Positions 17,132 to 26,762 of a stretch of DNA of 64,000 nt are shown piece after piece. The stretch covers positions 33,563 through 97,562 of the forward strand of contig JAKVON010000009.1 in the NCBI GenBank assembly GCA_022482785.1. The letters are read 5' to 3'. Within the stretch, counting starts at the first letter, position 1; each line of letters opens with the position of its first letter. The DNA comes from Atopobiaceae bacterium. Lineage in GTDB: Bacteria > Actinomycetota > Coriobacteriia > Coriobacteriales > Atopobiaceae. Both the position numbers and the translations under genes were made by a program. Under the pieces are notes generated by a model. It was not told where the DNA came from, ran no database searches, and saw nothing but the letters and a program-made list of their open reading frames with translations.

Positions 17132-18389
17132 GGAAAACCTCCCATACGCGGCCGAGGCCGTCTGCGAGCCTGTCGACGTCGGCGGCGTCGTTGTAGAAGG
17201 CGACGCTCGCCCGACAGCAGCTCTCGATCCCCATCCAGGCGAGCAGGGGCTGGGCGCAGTGATGGCCCGCCCTGATCGCGACGTCGTCCATGTCGAGCAG
17301 GCTGGCGACGTCATGGGGGTGGATGTCGCCGAGGTTGAACGAGACGGCCCCGACATGCGCCGCCGGGTCCGTGGGGCCGACCACGTCGACGTGGGGGACG
17401 TCGACGAGGCGTGCGCAGAGGTAGCTCGCGAGCGCGCGCTCCCTCTCCTCGAGGACGTCGCGGCCCTTGCCCTCGATGTAGGAGAGGCCCGCGTCGAAGG
17501 CGTAAATCCCGGCGGCGTCCTGCGTGCCCGCCTCGAACTTCTGGGGGATGGGCGCCCAGACGGCGCCGGTCTCGGTGACGGAGTCGATCATCTCCCCGCC
17601 GGTGAGGAAGGGCGGCATCGACTCGAGCACGTCGCGGCGCCCCCAGAGGACGCCCACGCCCATGGGCCCCATGAGCTTGTGGGCCGAGAAGGCCATGAGG
17701 TCGCAGCCGAGCTCGGACACGTCGACCCTGACGTGCGGGACGCTCTGCGCGGCGTCGACGACGACGAGGGCACCCACGGCGTGCGCCGCGTCCGCGATGG
17801 CGCGCACGGGGTTCTCCACGCCGAGGACGTTCGAGACGTGCGCCACCGAGACGAGCTTGGTCCTGGGGCCGACCTTGTCGGCGACCTCCTCGGGGGTGAT
17901 GACGAAGTCCTCGTTCGGACGCAGGTAGACGAGCTTGGCTCCCGTGGCGGCGCAGACCTGCTGCCAGGGGATGAGGTTGGAGTGGTGCTCCATGATGGTG
18001 ATGGCGACCTCGTCGCCGGGGCCGAGCAGCGTGGGCGCGAGCGAGCGCGCGACGAGGTTGAGCGACTCGGAGGTGTTGCGCGTGAAGACGACCTCGTCGG
18101 GATCGCCTGCCCCTATGAAGCGCGCGACGTGGGCACGGGCGTCGTCGATGGCCTGCGTCGCCTCGACCGAGAGGCGGTAGAGGCCGCGCAGGGGGTTGGC
18201 GTTCATGGTCTCGTAGAAGCGCCTCTGGGCTTCGAGCACGCAGGCGGGGCGCTGTGCCGTCGCGGCGCTGTCCAGGAAGGCCAGGCCCTCGTCGGAGGCC
18301 AGGAGGGGGAAGTCCGGGCGGAACGGGTTGGTGCGGATGTCCGCCGGGCCCCCGGCGACCGGCGCGCTCGGGAAGGAGAGGCCGCTCAT
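17118..18389 (-). CDS. sufS: Cysteine desulfurase SufS
   Basis: A 423-residue PLP-dependent group II cysteine desulfurase that supplies persulfide for Fe-S cluster assembly. Visible motifs: FLDSAATAQRP at the N-terminus, EHHSNLIPW, the PLP-contact segment VVVDAAQSVPH, the Schiff-base lysine in FSAHKLMGPMGVG and the catalytic Cys in RAGHHCAQPLL. The ATG overlaps the sufD stop as ATGA. The open frame extends far upstream as an antisense-like shadow, so the start was set by the overlap and the family N-terminus. Confidence 0.95.
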   Translation of the reverse strand: MSGLSFPSAPVAGGPADIRTNPFRPDFPLLASDEGLAFLDSAATAQRPACVLEAQRRFYETMNANPLRGLYRLSVEATQAIDDARAHVARFIGAGDPDEVVFTRNTSESLNLVARSLAPTLLGPGDEVAITIMEHHSNLIPWQQVCAATGAKLVYLRPNEDFVITPEEVADKVGPRTKLVSVAHVSNVLGVENPVRAIADAAHAVGALVVVDAAQSVPHVRVDVSELGCDLMAFSAHKLMGPMGVGVLWGRRDVLESMPPFLTGGEMIDSVTETGAVWAPIPQKFEAGTQDAAGIYAFDAGLSYIEGKGRDVLEERERALASYLCARLVDVPHVDVVGPTDPAAHVGAVSFNLGDIHPHDVASLLDMDDVAIRAGHHCAQPLLAWMGIESCCRASVAFYNDAADVDRLADGLGRVWEVFHGNE

Positions 18390-19507
18390 CGGGCGTCGCC
18401 CCCTCTCGGCTCGAAGGAGGCCTCGGCCTCGGCCAGGTCGTTCGCCGCCTGGTCGCCCAGGAGGTCGCGGGCGATGGCGAGGGCCGCGTCGCGGAACGCG
18501 CCGGTGGGGGCGGAGAGCACGGCGTCGTCGATGACGGCCGACGAGAAGAGCTCGGTGGCGTCCTCCTCCGTCAGCCCGCGGTCGGCGAGGTATGAGAGCT
18601 GGTCCTGGGAGACCGAGCCGATGGTGGCGCCGTGGTCGCCCGCGACGTCGTCCTCGTCGCAGAGGATGACGGGCAGGGTCTTGTTCACGACGCCGTCCCC
18701 GGCCACGAGCACGGTCTCCTGCTCGCGGCCCTTGGCGCCCTTGGCCCCGCGGACGAGGTCGATCGTGGCGCGGAGGGTCTTCTCGGCATCGTCGTCGAGC
18801 ACCCCGGACTCGTCGACCTGCGCGCGCGTGTCGGTGCCGCGCATGCGGACGACATGGTTGAGGTCGAGCCTCTCGCGGCCGCGTGCCAGGTAGCGCGTGG
18901 CGAGCGTGAGCGACGAGCGCGCCCCCGCGAGGTTGGCCGCGAGGCCGAGCACCGCGGTGCCGGCACCGAGGACGTATTGCCTGACCTCGATGGACGCCCC
19001 CTGTCCCAGCTCTATCCCGACGTCGTCGAGGTGCTGGTGGGAGTCGGGGAGCGCGACGAGCTCGGCGAGCGTGACGCGGGCCCCCCTCGCCGCGGTGATG
19101 CGGAGGAGGTTGCCGGTGGTGGAGGGCGCGTCGGCGGGGGAGGCCGACGCCGTGACGACGATGGTCGCCTCGGCGTCGGGCCCGAGCTCGACGTTGGTCT
19201 CGGTGACGTCGCCTGCGGAGAGGTTGACCTCGACCAGCTGGGGGGAGTCGGAGGACACCCTCACGGTGTGACGCGAGGCGGCGGACGTCGCGGCCGAGGT
19301 GAGCCAAGCCGTCGCGGCGTCTCCCGCGCCCATCTCGAGGCCGGCGTGAGCGTCCGGTCGGACGGGGGTCGCGTCGACGGAGGCGGAGTAGTCCCGGGCG
19401 GGGTCGTTGGCGATCGCGGGCACCTCGAGGACGGCGTCGTTGATGCGCAGGTAGTTCCAGGTCTGGGCGGGCGGCGTGTTGAGGCGTTCGAGCGTGGAGG
19501 TGGCCAT
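18386..19507 (-). CDS. sufD: Fe-S assembly protein SufD
   Basis: A 373-residue SufD, partner of SufB and SufC in the scaffold complex. The N-terminal ~100 residues are divergent. The C-terminal beta-helix is typical, with LDLNHVVRMRGTDTRAQVDESG and ILCDEDDVAGDHGATIGSVS holding the conserved DDVxxxHGATxG motif. The start codon shares one base with the sufB stop (TAATG), and its own stop overlaps the sufS start. It functions in the cytoplasm. Confidence 0.92.
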   Translation of the reverse strand: MATSTLERLNTPPAQTWNYLRINDAVLEVPAIANDPARDYSASVDATPVRPDAHAGLEMGAGDAATAWLTSAATSAASRHTVRVSSDSPQLVEVNLSAGDVTETNVELGPDAEATIVVTASASPADAPSTTGNLLRITAARGARVTLAELVALPDSHQHLDDVGIELGQGASIEVRQYVLGAGTAVLGLAANLAGARSSLTLATRYLARGRERLDLNHVVRMRGTDTRAQVDESGVLDDDAEKTLRATIDLVRGAKGAKGREQETVLVAGDGVVNKTLPVILCDEDDVAGDHGATIGSVSQDQLSYLADRGLTEEDATELFSSAVIDDAVLSAPTGAFRDAALAIARDLLGDQAANDLAEAEASFEPRGGDAR

Positions 19508-20913
19508 TATCCGATCGCTCCTTCCATCTCGAGCTTGATGAGGTTGTTCATCTCGACGGCGTATTCCAGCGGGAGCTCCTTCGAGATGGGGTTGGCAAAT
19601 CCGTTCACCACCATCGTGCGGGCCTCCTGCTCGGTCGCACCGCGGCTCATGAGGTAGAGGATGGTGTCGTCCGAGATGCGCCCGATGGTGGCCTCGTGGC
19701 CCACGCTCGCGCTCTTGCAGCGCACGTCCATCGCGGGGATGGTGTCGGAGCGGCTCTGGTCGTCGAGCATGAGCGACTGGCACGAGACGGAGGCCCGCGC
19801 GCGCTCGGCGTTCCTCGTCACCATCACCGAGCTGCGGAACGTGGAGACGCCGCCGCTCTTGGAGAGGGACTTCGTCGAGACCGAGGCCTTGGTGTCCGGC
19901 GCTGCGAGGACCACCTTGCATCCCGTGTCGAGGTTCTGCGTGGCGCCGGCGAAGGTGATGCCGGTGAACTCGCAGCTCGAGCGGGCGCCGGCGAGGATCG
20001 TGGTGGGGTAGAGGTAGGAGACGTGGCTGCCGAAGCTGCCCGAGACCCACTCCATCACGCCGTCCTCCGCCACGCGGGCGCGCTTGGTGTTGAGGTTGTA
20101 CATGTTCTTGGACCAGTTCTCGATCGTGGAGTAGCGCAGGCGCGCGCCCTTGCCCACGAAGAGCTCGACGCAGCCCGCGTGCAGGTTGGCGACGTTGTAC
20201 TTGGGCGCCGAGCAGCCCTCGATGAAGTGGAGGTCGGCGCCGGGCTCCACGATGATGAGCGTGTGCTCGAACTGGCCGGCGCCCGCCGCGTTGAGGCGGA
20301 AGTAGCTCTGGAGCGGGAAGTCGAGGTGCACGCCCTCCGGAACGTAGACGAACGAGCCGCCGCTCCAGACGGCCCCGTGCAGGGCCGCGAACTTATGGTC
20401 GGTGGGGGGCACCAGGCTCATGAAGTGCTCGCGGATCATGTCCTCGTAGGGGCCGTGGAGGGCCTCCTCGATGCCGGAGTAGACGACGCCCTGCTCCGCG
20501 ACCTCCTCGCGCATGTTGTGGTAGACGAGCTCGGAGTCGTACTGGGCCCCCACGCCGGCCAGGCTCGTGCGCTCCGCCTCGGGGATGCCGAGCTTCTCGA
20601 AGGTGTCCTTGATCTCCGTGGGCACCTCGTCCCAGTTCTTGGCCTGCTTGGCCTTGGAGGTGACGTAGGTGGAGATGTGGTCCATGTCGAGGCCCTCGAT
20701 GGAGGGACCCCAGTTGGAGGGCATGCGGAGGTCCTGGTAGATGTCGAGCGACTTGAGGCGGAGCTCGAGCATCCAGTCGGGCTCGTCCTTCTTGCTCGAG
20801 ATCGCCCGCACGATGTCGGGGGTCAGGCCGTCGGCGAAGCGCTCGTAGCCCTCCTCGGGCTTGACGAAGTCGTAGAGCGAGCGGTCGACGTCGGAGACGT
20901 TGGATGCGCTCAT
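19507..20913 (-). CDS. sufB: Fe-S assembly scaffold protein SufB
   Basis: A 468-residue SufB, the core scaffold on which Fe-S clusters are built. Motifs include YDSELVYHNMREEV, SGGSFVYVPEGVHLDFPLQSYFR (read in parts), EGCSAPKYNVANLHAGCVEL and the conserved C-terminal SVGHEATIGRISDDTILYL. The gene follows sufC with an ATGA overlap and precedes sufD. Length and motif order are those of the family. Confidence 0.95.
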   Translation of the reverse strand: MSASNVSDVDRSLYDFVKPEEGYERFADGLTPDIVRAISSKKDEPDWMLELRLKSLDIYQDLRMPSNWGPSIEGLDMDHISTYVTSKAKQAKNWDEVPTEIKDTFEKLGIPEAERTSLAGVGAQYDSELVYHNMREEVAEQGVVYSGIEEALHGPYEDMIREHFMSLVPPTDHKFAALHGAVWSGGSFVYVPEGVHLDFPLQSYFRLNAAGAGQFEHTLIIVEPGADLHFIEGCSAPKYNVANLHAGCVELFVGKGARLRYSTIENWSKNMYNLNTKRARVAEDGVMEWVSGSFGSHVSYLYPTTILAGARSSCEFTGITFAGATQNLDTGCKVVLAAPDTKASVSTKSLSKSGGVSTFRSSVMVTRNAERARASVSCQSLMLDDQSRSDTIPAMDVRCKSASVGHEATIGRISDDTILYLMSRGATEQEARTMVVNGFANPISKELPLEYAVEMNNLIKLEMEGAIG

Positions 20914-21671
20914 CGGTCACCGTCTCCCGTCTGCTCGAACTGCTCGAAGCCCTCGCGGTCGATCTTGGGGATGAGGTCGGCGCCGCCCTCCGCGACCAGG
21001 CGGCCCTTCACCATGACATGGGTGCGGTCGACGTCGAGGCGCTCGAGGATGCGGGTGTTGTGGGTGATCACGAGCAGCGTCCCGTCGCAGGAGGCGCGAT
21101 AGGCCTCGATGCCGCGGGAGACCACGGCCAGGGCGTCGACGTCGAGGCCGGAGTCGGTCTCGTCGAGGATGGCGAGCTTCGGCTGGAGCAGCAGGAGCTG
21201 GAGCATCTCGACCTTCTTCTTCTCCCCTCCCGAGAAGCCCACGTTGAGCTCGCGGGTGAGGTAGGAGGAGTCCATGTCGAGCTGCTGGGCGAGCTCTCCC
21301 ACGCGCGCCCGGAACTGGCGCGAGGTCATCTTGAGCTCGGGGCGCTTGCCCGCGATGGTGCGCAGGAAGCTGTAGAGGGGCACCCCCGGGACCTCGACCG
21401 GCGCCTGGTAGGAGAGGAAGATGCCGGCGAGCGAGCGCTTGTCTGCGGTGTCTGCCGTGACGTCGGCCCCGTCGAAGGAGATGGTGCCCGCGCTCGTGCG
21501 GTAGGTCGGGTCGCCCATGATGACGTGCCCGAGGGTCGACTTGCCGGCGCCGTTCGGCCCCATGAGGACGTGGGTGGTGCCCGGTGCGAGCGTGAGGTCG
21601 ATGTCGTGGAGGATGGTCGCATCCTCGGTGCCGGCGCAGAGGCCGGCGATGTCAAGAAGCTTGTCTGTCAT
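20910..21671 (-). CDS. sufC: Fe-S assembly ATPase SufC
   Basis: A 253-residue ABC-type ATPase that drives conformational change in SufBD. Walker A is GPNGAGKST, the signature is FSGGEKKKVEML and Walker B is LAILDETDSGLD, the SufC-specific ending. The start at 21671 has GGAG upstream and is the first gene of the operon. The sequence upstream on the minus strand contains TTGCCA and TATGAT separated by 19 bases, only a weak promoter candidate. Confidence 0.95.
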   Translation of the reverse strand: MTDKLLDIAGLCAGTEDATILHDIDLTLAPGTTHVLMGPNGAGKSTLGHVIMGDPTYRTSAGTISFDGADVTADTADKRSLAGIFLSYQAPVEVPGVPLYSFLRTIAGKRPELKMTSRQFRARVGELAQQLDMDSSYLTRELNVGFSGGEKKKVEMLQLLLLQPKLAILDETDSGLDVDALAVVSRGIEAYRASCDGTLLVITHNTRILERLDVDRTHVMVKGRLVAEGGADLIPKIDREGFEQFEQTGDGDR

Positions 21672-21931
21672 GGTGTCTCCATGTCTCTGGCGGTTCTCCC
21701 CGCCGTGTCTGGTCCATGAATCATAGTAGCTGGACGGTATTTGATGGCAAGTGGTTCTCACGAATTATCCCCAAATTAGTAGGATTTAAAAACAGAGGCG
21801 TTGGGAGCGGCGGCGACGTGGCGGCCGCAGGGGAGGGGCATCTCGCCTCCCGCACGCCCCCATCCGATTTCCAACGGGGTTATCATCGGATGCGATATGT
21901 GAGCCGAGACACCGCGGAAGGCATCGTATTG

Positions 21932-22921
21932 ATGGAAGCACTCAAGCGTTTCGAGAGGGCCATCGGCTCGAAGATGGCCCTCGTCTCGCTCGGCTGCGTT
22001 GCGTTGGGTGTCCTGTTCCCGCAGGCGTTCGGCCCGCTCGAGTCCGTCGTGCCGGCGCTGTTCGCCATCATGACGTTCCAGGGCTCGCTCAACAACACCT
22101 TCCACCAGCTCGCGCACGTCTTCCGCGACCCGCGCAGGCTCCTCGTCATCCTCGCCGTGAACGTCGTCGGGATGCCCCTGGTCGCCCGCGTCCTGGCCGG
22201 GGCCATCTTCGGGGGCGACCCAAACCTCGTCACGGGCATCGTGCTCGAGTACTCCGTGCCCATCGGTGTCGTGAGCTACATGTGGATCGGCATGTATGGC
22301 GGCAACACGGCCCTGGGCCTCGCCGCGATCCTCGTCTCGACCGTGCTCTCGCCCTTCACGATTCCCCTGGGCCTCCAGCTCCTCCTCGGGCAGACGGTCC
22401 AGGTCGATGTCATGGGCATGATGACGAGCATGATCTTCATGATCGCGCTCCCGGCGCTTGCCGGCATGGTGGTGAACGACGCGACCCATGGGTGGGGGAG
22501 AGAGACCCTCTCGCCCAACCTGTCTCCCATCTCCAAGATCCTGCTCATGGTGATCATCACGGCGAACGCCACCGGGATCAGCGACTTCATGCGAAACCTC
22601 ACCCCCGTCCTCGTGGGGGTCATGGCGTTCATCCTCGTGTTCGCGACCTCGGGCTTCCTGTGGGGGCTCGTCGCCGCCCGCCTGGGCGGGGAGTCGCTCC
22701 CCAACCTCGTCACCATGTGCTTCGACTGCGGCATCAGGAACATCTCGGCCGGTGCCGTGCTCGCCGCGGCCTACTTCCCGCCCGAGGTGATGTTCCCCGT
22801 CATGATGGGCACCCTCTTCCAGCAGGTCCTCGCCGCCACGTTCGGCTCGGTCATGAGCCGCATCGTGGCGGGCGGGGGCGGTGACGAGAGGGGCGGCCTG
22901 GACCGATCCCGCCGCCCCTAG
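21932..22921 (+). CDS. SBF (bile acid:sodium symporter)-family transporter
   Basis: A ~329-residue integral membrane protein with about nine to ten helices, related to the SBF/BASS family of Na+-coupled organic anion transporters. Typical pieces are VPALFAIMTFQGSLNN near the N-terminus, the unwound-helix motif EYSVPIGVVSYMW and the second crossing motif CFDCGIRNISAGAVLAAAYFPPE. The substrate cannot be told. The start at 21932 (MEALKRFERAIG) has GGAAGG 10 bases upstream; in-frame upstream ATGs exist at 21716 and 21890 but would add a non-membrane leader. The stop shares CTAG with the stop of the convergent small gene. Confidence 0.8.
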   Translation: MEALKRFERAIGSKMALVSLGCVALGVLFPQAFGPLESVVPALFAIMTFQGSLNNTFHQLAHVFRDPRRLLVILAVNVVGMPLVARVLAGAIFGGDPNLVTGIVLEYSVPIGVVSYMWIGMYGGNTALGLAAILVSTVLSPFTIPLGLQLLLGQTVQVDVMGMMTSMIFMIALPALAGMVVNDATHGWGRETLSPNLSPISKILLMVIITANATGISDFMRNLTPVLVGVMAFILVFATSGFLWGLVAARLGGESLPNLVTMCFDCGIRNISAGAVLAAAYFPPEVMFPVMMGTLFQQVLAATFGSVMSRIVAGGGGDERGGLDRSRRP

Positions 22922-23142
22922 CGGGCGACCAGCGCGAGGCCCGCGTCGGCGGTGGAGGGGACGGAGCCCTCCATGCCGTCGGGACGGCCGGCGGCGGGCG
23001 GCACGGGCGTGTCGTCGGAGAGCAGCGCGGCGTCGCGGCTTGCCTCGAGGTCGCCGCCGATCAGGAACCCCGCGGCCACGCAGCCGCCGAGCGCGATCAC
23101 GACGAGGGCGAACATGACGTACGCGACGATCTGTGCGAACAT
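22918..23142 (-). CDS. Small single-helix membrane protein (74 aa)
   Basis: A 74-residue protein: one N-terminal membrane helix (FAQIVAYVMFALVVIALGGCVAAGF) followed by a polar Pro/Ala/Asp tail. An AAAGGAG ribosome site with 6-base spacing makes it a credible gene. No family is recognised. It is divergent from gatC; the 234-base spacer contains GC-rich hairpins and a GATTCGAATC palindrome (23332-23341). Confidence 0.65.
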   Translation of the reverse strand: MFAQIVAYVMFALVVIALGGCVAAGFLIGGDLEASRDAALLSDDTPVPPAAGRPDGMEGSVPSTADAGLALVAR

Positions 23143-23376
23143 GGCGGGCTCCTTTCCCTGCGCCCCTCACGGGCGGCTCCTCTGACGGCTCATATGCTCG
23201 CAGGTGGGGGAGGCCCCTGCCATCGAAGGGGCTTACGGGGGCCTTTCGCTTTCGTAAGGCGGCGGCGCGGATTGCCGCCGCGTGAACTCGGAGGGGTTCG
23301 CGCGCGAGCGGGGCCGCCGCTGCCGTAGAATGATTCGAATCGTATGCAGGCATCGCATGCTCCGAGGAGGAACCAC

Positions 23377-23709
23377 ATGTCCGATAAGGTCCAGCCCGCC
23401 GAGGCGCCGCTCGGCGAGGCCGACGTCGCAGGCATCGCCGAGTACGCCCGCATCGCCCTCGAGGGCGACGAGCTCGCGGAGATGACCGCCTACATGAACG
23501 ACGCCATCTCGATTCTCCAGCCCATACGCGGCTACGACCTCGACGGGGTCGAGCCCACGTTCCATCCCATCGGCGACCTCTCCAACGTCATGCGCGCCGA
23601 CGTCGTGCGGCCCGGGCTCGACCTGCCGACCGCTCTCGAGAACGCCGGCTCGACCGAGGGCCGCTGCTTCCGCGTGCCCTCCATCCTCGGGGACGGGGGC
23701 GAGGCGTGA
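23377..23709 (+). CDS. gatC: Asp/Glu-tRNA amidotransferase subunit C
   Basis: A 110-residue GatC that stabilises the GatAB complex, which converts mischarged Glu-tRNA(Gln) or Asp-tRNA(Asn) to the correct aminoacyl-tRNA. The helical N-terminus (DVAGIAEYARIALEGDELAEM) and the C-terminal V-R-x-D segment (MRADVVRPGLD) are typical. GAGGAGG precedes the ATG. Its stop shares a base with the gatA start (TGATG). Confidence 0.92.
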   Translation: MSDKVQPAEAPLGEADVAGIAEYARIALEGDELAEMTAYMNDAISILQPIRGYDLDGVEPTFHPIGDLSNVMRADVVRPGLDLPTALENAGSTEGRCFRVPSILGDGGEA

Positions 23710-25211
23710 TGGCGACCAACCTCGACCAGCTCTCCGCCGCCGCCATCGCGAGGGGGGTCGCCGCGGGCGACTTCTCGGCCACCGAGGTCGCCCGGGCCTC
23801 GCTCGACGCCATCGAGGCGCGCGACGGCGAGGTCCAGGCGTTCCTCCAGGTCGCGTCCGACCTCGCCCTCTCCGCCGCCGCGGCCACCGACGCGGCCCGC
23901 GCCAAAGGCGAGCGCCTCGGGCCGCTCGCGGGCGTGCCCGTGGCCTTCAAGGACAACATGCACCTCGTCGGCACCCGCACCACCTGCGCGTCGAGGATGC
24001 TCGCAGACTACGAGAGCGTCTTCACCTCGACGTGCGTGCAGCGCATGATCGACGCCGGCGCGACGCCCATGGGCAAGGCCAACATGGACGAGTTCGCCTT
24101 CGGCTCCTCGACCGAGACGAGCTTCTTCCACCGCACGAACAACCCCTGGGACCTCGAGCGCGTGCCCGGCGGCTCCTCGGGCGGCTCCGCCGCGGCCGTC
24201 GCCGCCGGCGAGGTCACCATCTCCCTGGGAAGCGACACGGGCGGGTCGATCCGCCAGCCGGCGAGCCTGTGCGGCGTCGTCGGCCTCAAGCCGACCTACG
24301 GCGCGGTCTCGCGCTACGGCGTGGTCGCGTTCGGCAGCTCGCTCGACCAGGTGGGCCCCTTCGCCCGCAGCGTGTCGGACGTCGCGCTGGCCATGAACGC
24401 CCTGGTGGGCGACGGGAGGGACCCCCTCGACTGCACCAGCCAGGACTGCCCGGTCGACTTCCTCGAGCATCTCGAGGATCCCGTCGAGGGCATGCGCGTG
24501 GGCGTCATCCCCGAGCTCATGGAGGCCGACGGCCTCACCGACGAGGTCAAGGTCGCCGTCCGCGGCGCGCGCGAGGCCCTCGAGTCCCAGGGCGCGAGGA
24601 CCGTCGAGATAGAGCTGCCGCACATGGGGGCATCCATCGCCGCCTACTACGTGATCGGCCCCTGCGAGGCCTTCTCCAACCTCGCCCGCTTCGACGGCGT
24701 GCGCTACGGCTACCAGGAGCCAGGCTGCTCGACCCTGGCCGAGCAGAGCTCGAGGAGCCGCGCCCACGGCTTCGGCGACGAGGCCAAGCGGCGCCAGCTG
24801 CTGGGGGCCTACCTGCTCTCGAGCGGCGTCTACGAGACGTACTACTATCCCGCCCAGCAGGTGAGGACCCTCATAACGCAGGACTACGCCGAGGCCTACG
24901 AGCAGGTGCGACGTCATCCTCATGCCCACGAGCCCGCGCACGGCGTTCAGGTTCGGCGAGATCTCGGACCCGACCCAGATGTACCTCTCGGACATGTTCA
25001 CCATCTCCTCGAACATCGTGGGCAACGGTGCCGTATCGGTGCCGCTCGGCCTCGGGAAGGACTCCGGGGCTCCCGGTCTCCGCCCAGCTCATCGGGCCTG
25101 CCTTCAAGGACCGCCGCCTCCTCACCTTCGCCCGCGCCCTCGAGTGCTCCGCGGGGGAGGCGCCCTGCCGTCGCGCCCGCCTTCGCGTCGAGGGGAGGGG
25201 AGCTGTCATGA
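23709..25211 (+). CDS. gatA: Asp/Glu-tRNA amidotransferase subunit A, three frameshifts
   Basis: The amidase subunit that releases ammonia from glutamine for tRNA-linked amidation. The amidase signature is intact: catalytic Lys region VAFKDNMHL, GKANMDEFAFGSS and the Ser-cisSer-Ser core RVPGGSSGGSAAAVAAG with GSDTGGSIRQPA. Three extra bases break the C-terminal part: near 24907 (CAGGTGC), 25067 (GGGG) and 25162 (CCC). Removing them restores CDVILMPTSPRTAF, GLPVSAQLIGPAF and a C-terminus PAVAPAFASRGGELS that stops at 25211, overlapping the gatB start as ATGA. The corrected length is 499 residues, the family norm. As an expected essential gene it is strong evidence that such indels are sequence errors. 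Confidence 0.92.
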   Translation: MATNLDQLSAAAIARGVAAGDFSATEVARASLDAIEARDGEVQAFLQVASDLALSAAAATDAARAKGERLGPLAGVPVAFKDNMHLVGTRTTCASRMLADYESVFTSTCVQRMIDAGATPMGKANMDEFAFGSSTETSFFHRTNNPWDLERVPGGSSGGSAAAVAAGEVTISLGSDTGGSIRQPASLCGVVGLKPTYGAVSRYGVVAFGSSLDQVGPFARSVSDVALAMNALVGDGRDPLDCTSQDCPVDFLEHLEDPVEGMRVGVIPELMEADGLTDEVKVAVRGAREALESQGARTVEIELPHMGASIAAYYVIGPCEAFSNLARFDGVRYGYQEPGCSTLAEQSSRSRAHGFGDEAKRRQLLGAYLLSSGVYETYYYPAQQVRTLITQDYAEAYEQVRRHPHAHEPAHGVQVRRDLGPDPDVPLGHVHHLLEHRGQRCRIGAARPREGLRGSRSPPSSSGLPSRTAASSPSPAPSSAPRGRRPAVAPAFASRGGELS

Positions 25212-26757
25212 GGTCGCTTCAGGAGGTGCTCCAGGAGTGGGAGGCCGTGATCGGCCTCGGAGGTCCATACCGAGCTCACGACGCTCGAGACCAAGATGTT
25301 CTGCGGCTGCCGCCTCTCGCACGACGACGAGCCCAACACCAACGTGTGCCCCGTCTGCCTGGGCATGCCGGGCGCCCTTCCCGTGCCCAATCGCGCCGCG
25401 ATCGAGTCGATCGTCAAGGCGGGGCTGGCCACGAGCTGCGAGATCCAGAAGCACTCGATGTTCTACCGCAAGAACTACTTCTATCCCGACATGGCCAAGA
25501 ACTTCCAGACCACGCAGGGGCCGGTGGCCTTCTGCATGCACGGCCATCTCGACCTCGAGGTCTCGGGCGAGGGCGCCGCCGAGAGGCCCGTCTCGCCCGA
25601 CGTCGAGCGCGCGGGGGACGGCTCCTACGTCACGCCCGTGCGCATCCTGCGCATCCACATGGAGGAGGACGCCGCCAAGATGGTGCACGTCGGCGGCACC
25701 TCGGGGCGCATCGGCGGCGCGACCGAGTCGCTCATCGACTACAACCGCTGCGGGACCCCCCTGATCGAGCTCGTCACCGAGCCCGACCTGCGCACGCCCG
25801 AGGAGGCGCGCCTGTTCATGGAGGGCCTGCGCGAGACCTTCCTCACGCTTGGGATATCCGACTGCTCGATGGAGCACGGCTCCATGCGCTGCGACGGCAA
25901 CGTGAGCCTCCGCCGCCGCGGCGAGACCAGGCTGGGCACGAAGACCGAGCTCAAGAACATCAACTCGTTCAAGAGCCTCCACGACGGCCTCGAGTACGAG
26001 ATCCGCCGCCAGGCCGAGGTCCTCGAGGAGGGCGGCATCATCTACCAGGAGACCCGCCACTGGGAGCCCGCCACCAAGCGCACCGTGGTCATGCGCGTCA
26101 AGGAGACGGCCGACGACTACCGCCTCTTTCCCGAGCCCGACCTCGCCCCCTACGACCTCACCGACGAGTTCGTCGAGCACTGCCGGGCCGAGCTGCCGGA
26201 GCTGCCCAAGGCCAAGCGCGAGCGATACGTCGGCTCGTTCGGCGTCAAGCGCGCCGACGCGGCGCAGATCGCGGGCGACCCGGCCACGGCCGCCTTCTTC
26301 GAGGAGGCGGTCTCGGGCCTCGAGCCCGGCGGCAAGGGGGCGTCGACCGTCGCGAACGTCATCGTGAACGACCTCACGGGATACCTCAACGCCCACTCGC
26401 TGGGCATCGCCGACACGAGGATCACGCCCGCGCAGGTCGCGAGCCTCGCCGAGCTCCTCTCCGAGGATGCCATCACGTCGAGCCAGGGCCGCGAGGTCTT
26501 CGGCCTCATGGCCGAGACGGGCGACGACCCGGCACGGATCGTCGATGCGCGCGGGATGCGCCAGACCACCGACGCCTCCGCGCTCGAGCCCATCGTCGAG
26601 GAGGTCCTCTCGCGCTGCGTGGACCAGGTCGAGCAGTACCGCGGCGGCAACAGGAAGGTCGTGGGCTATCTGGTCGGCCAGTGCATGAAGGCCTCGAGGG
26701 GCACGGGCAATCCCCAAGCTCTTCAACCAGCTCCTCACCAAGCGGCTCGAGGGGTAG
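25208..26757 (+). CDS. gatB: Asp/Glu-tRNA amidotransferase subunit B, two frameshifts
   Basis: The subunit that binds mischarged tRNA and activates its side chain with ATP. After an extra G near 25258 the sequence runs VHTELTTLETKMFCGC, with the zinc cysteines MFCGC and NVCPVCLGMPG. The catalytic cradle SRKNYFYPD-type segment (MFYRKNYFYPDMAK) and DYNRCGTPLIEL follow, and the helical/YqeY-like tail ends the protein. An extra C near 26713 must be removed to finish as NPKLFNQLLTKRLEG at 26757. The corrected length is 515 residues, somewhat longer than the usual ~480. Cotranscribed with gatC and gatA. Confidence 0.92.
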
Positions 26758-26762
26758 GCATC

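Noticed and set aside
23332..23341. GATTCGAATC as part of a tRNA T-arm
   Set aside because: No acceptor, D or anticodon stems can be formed around it. It is just a palindrome in the gatC upstream spacer.
23709..26757. Programmed ribosomal frameshifting in gatA and gatB
   Set aside because: Five separate breaks, no slippery heptamer or downstream structure at the sites, and the family is not known for recoding. Sequence error explains them better.
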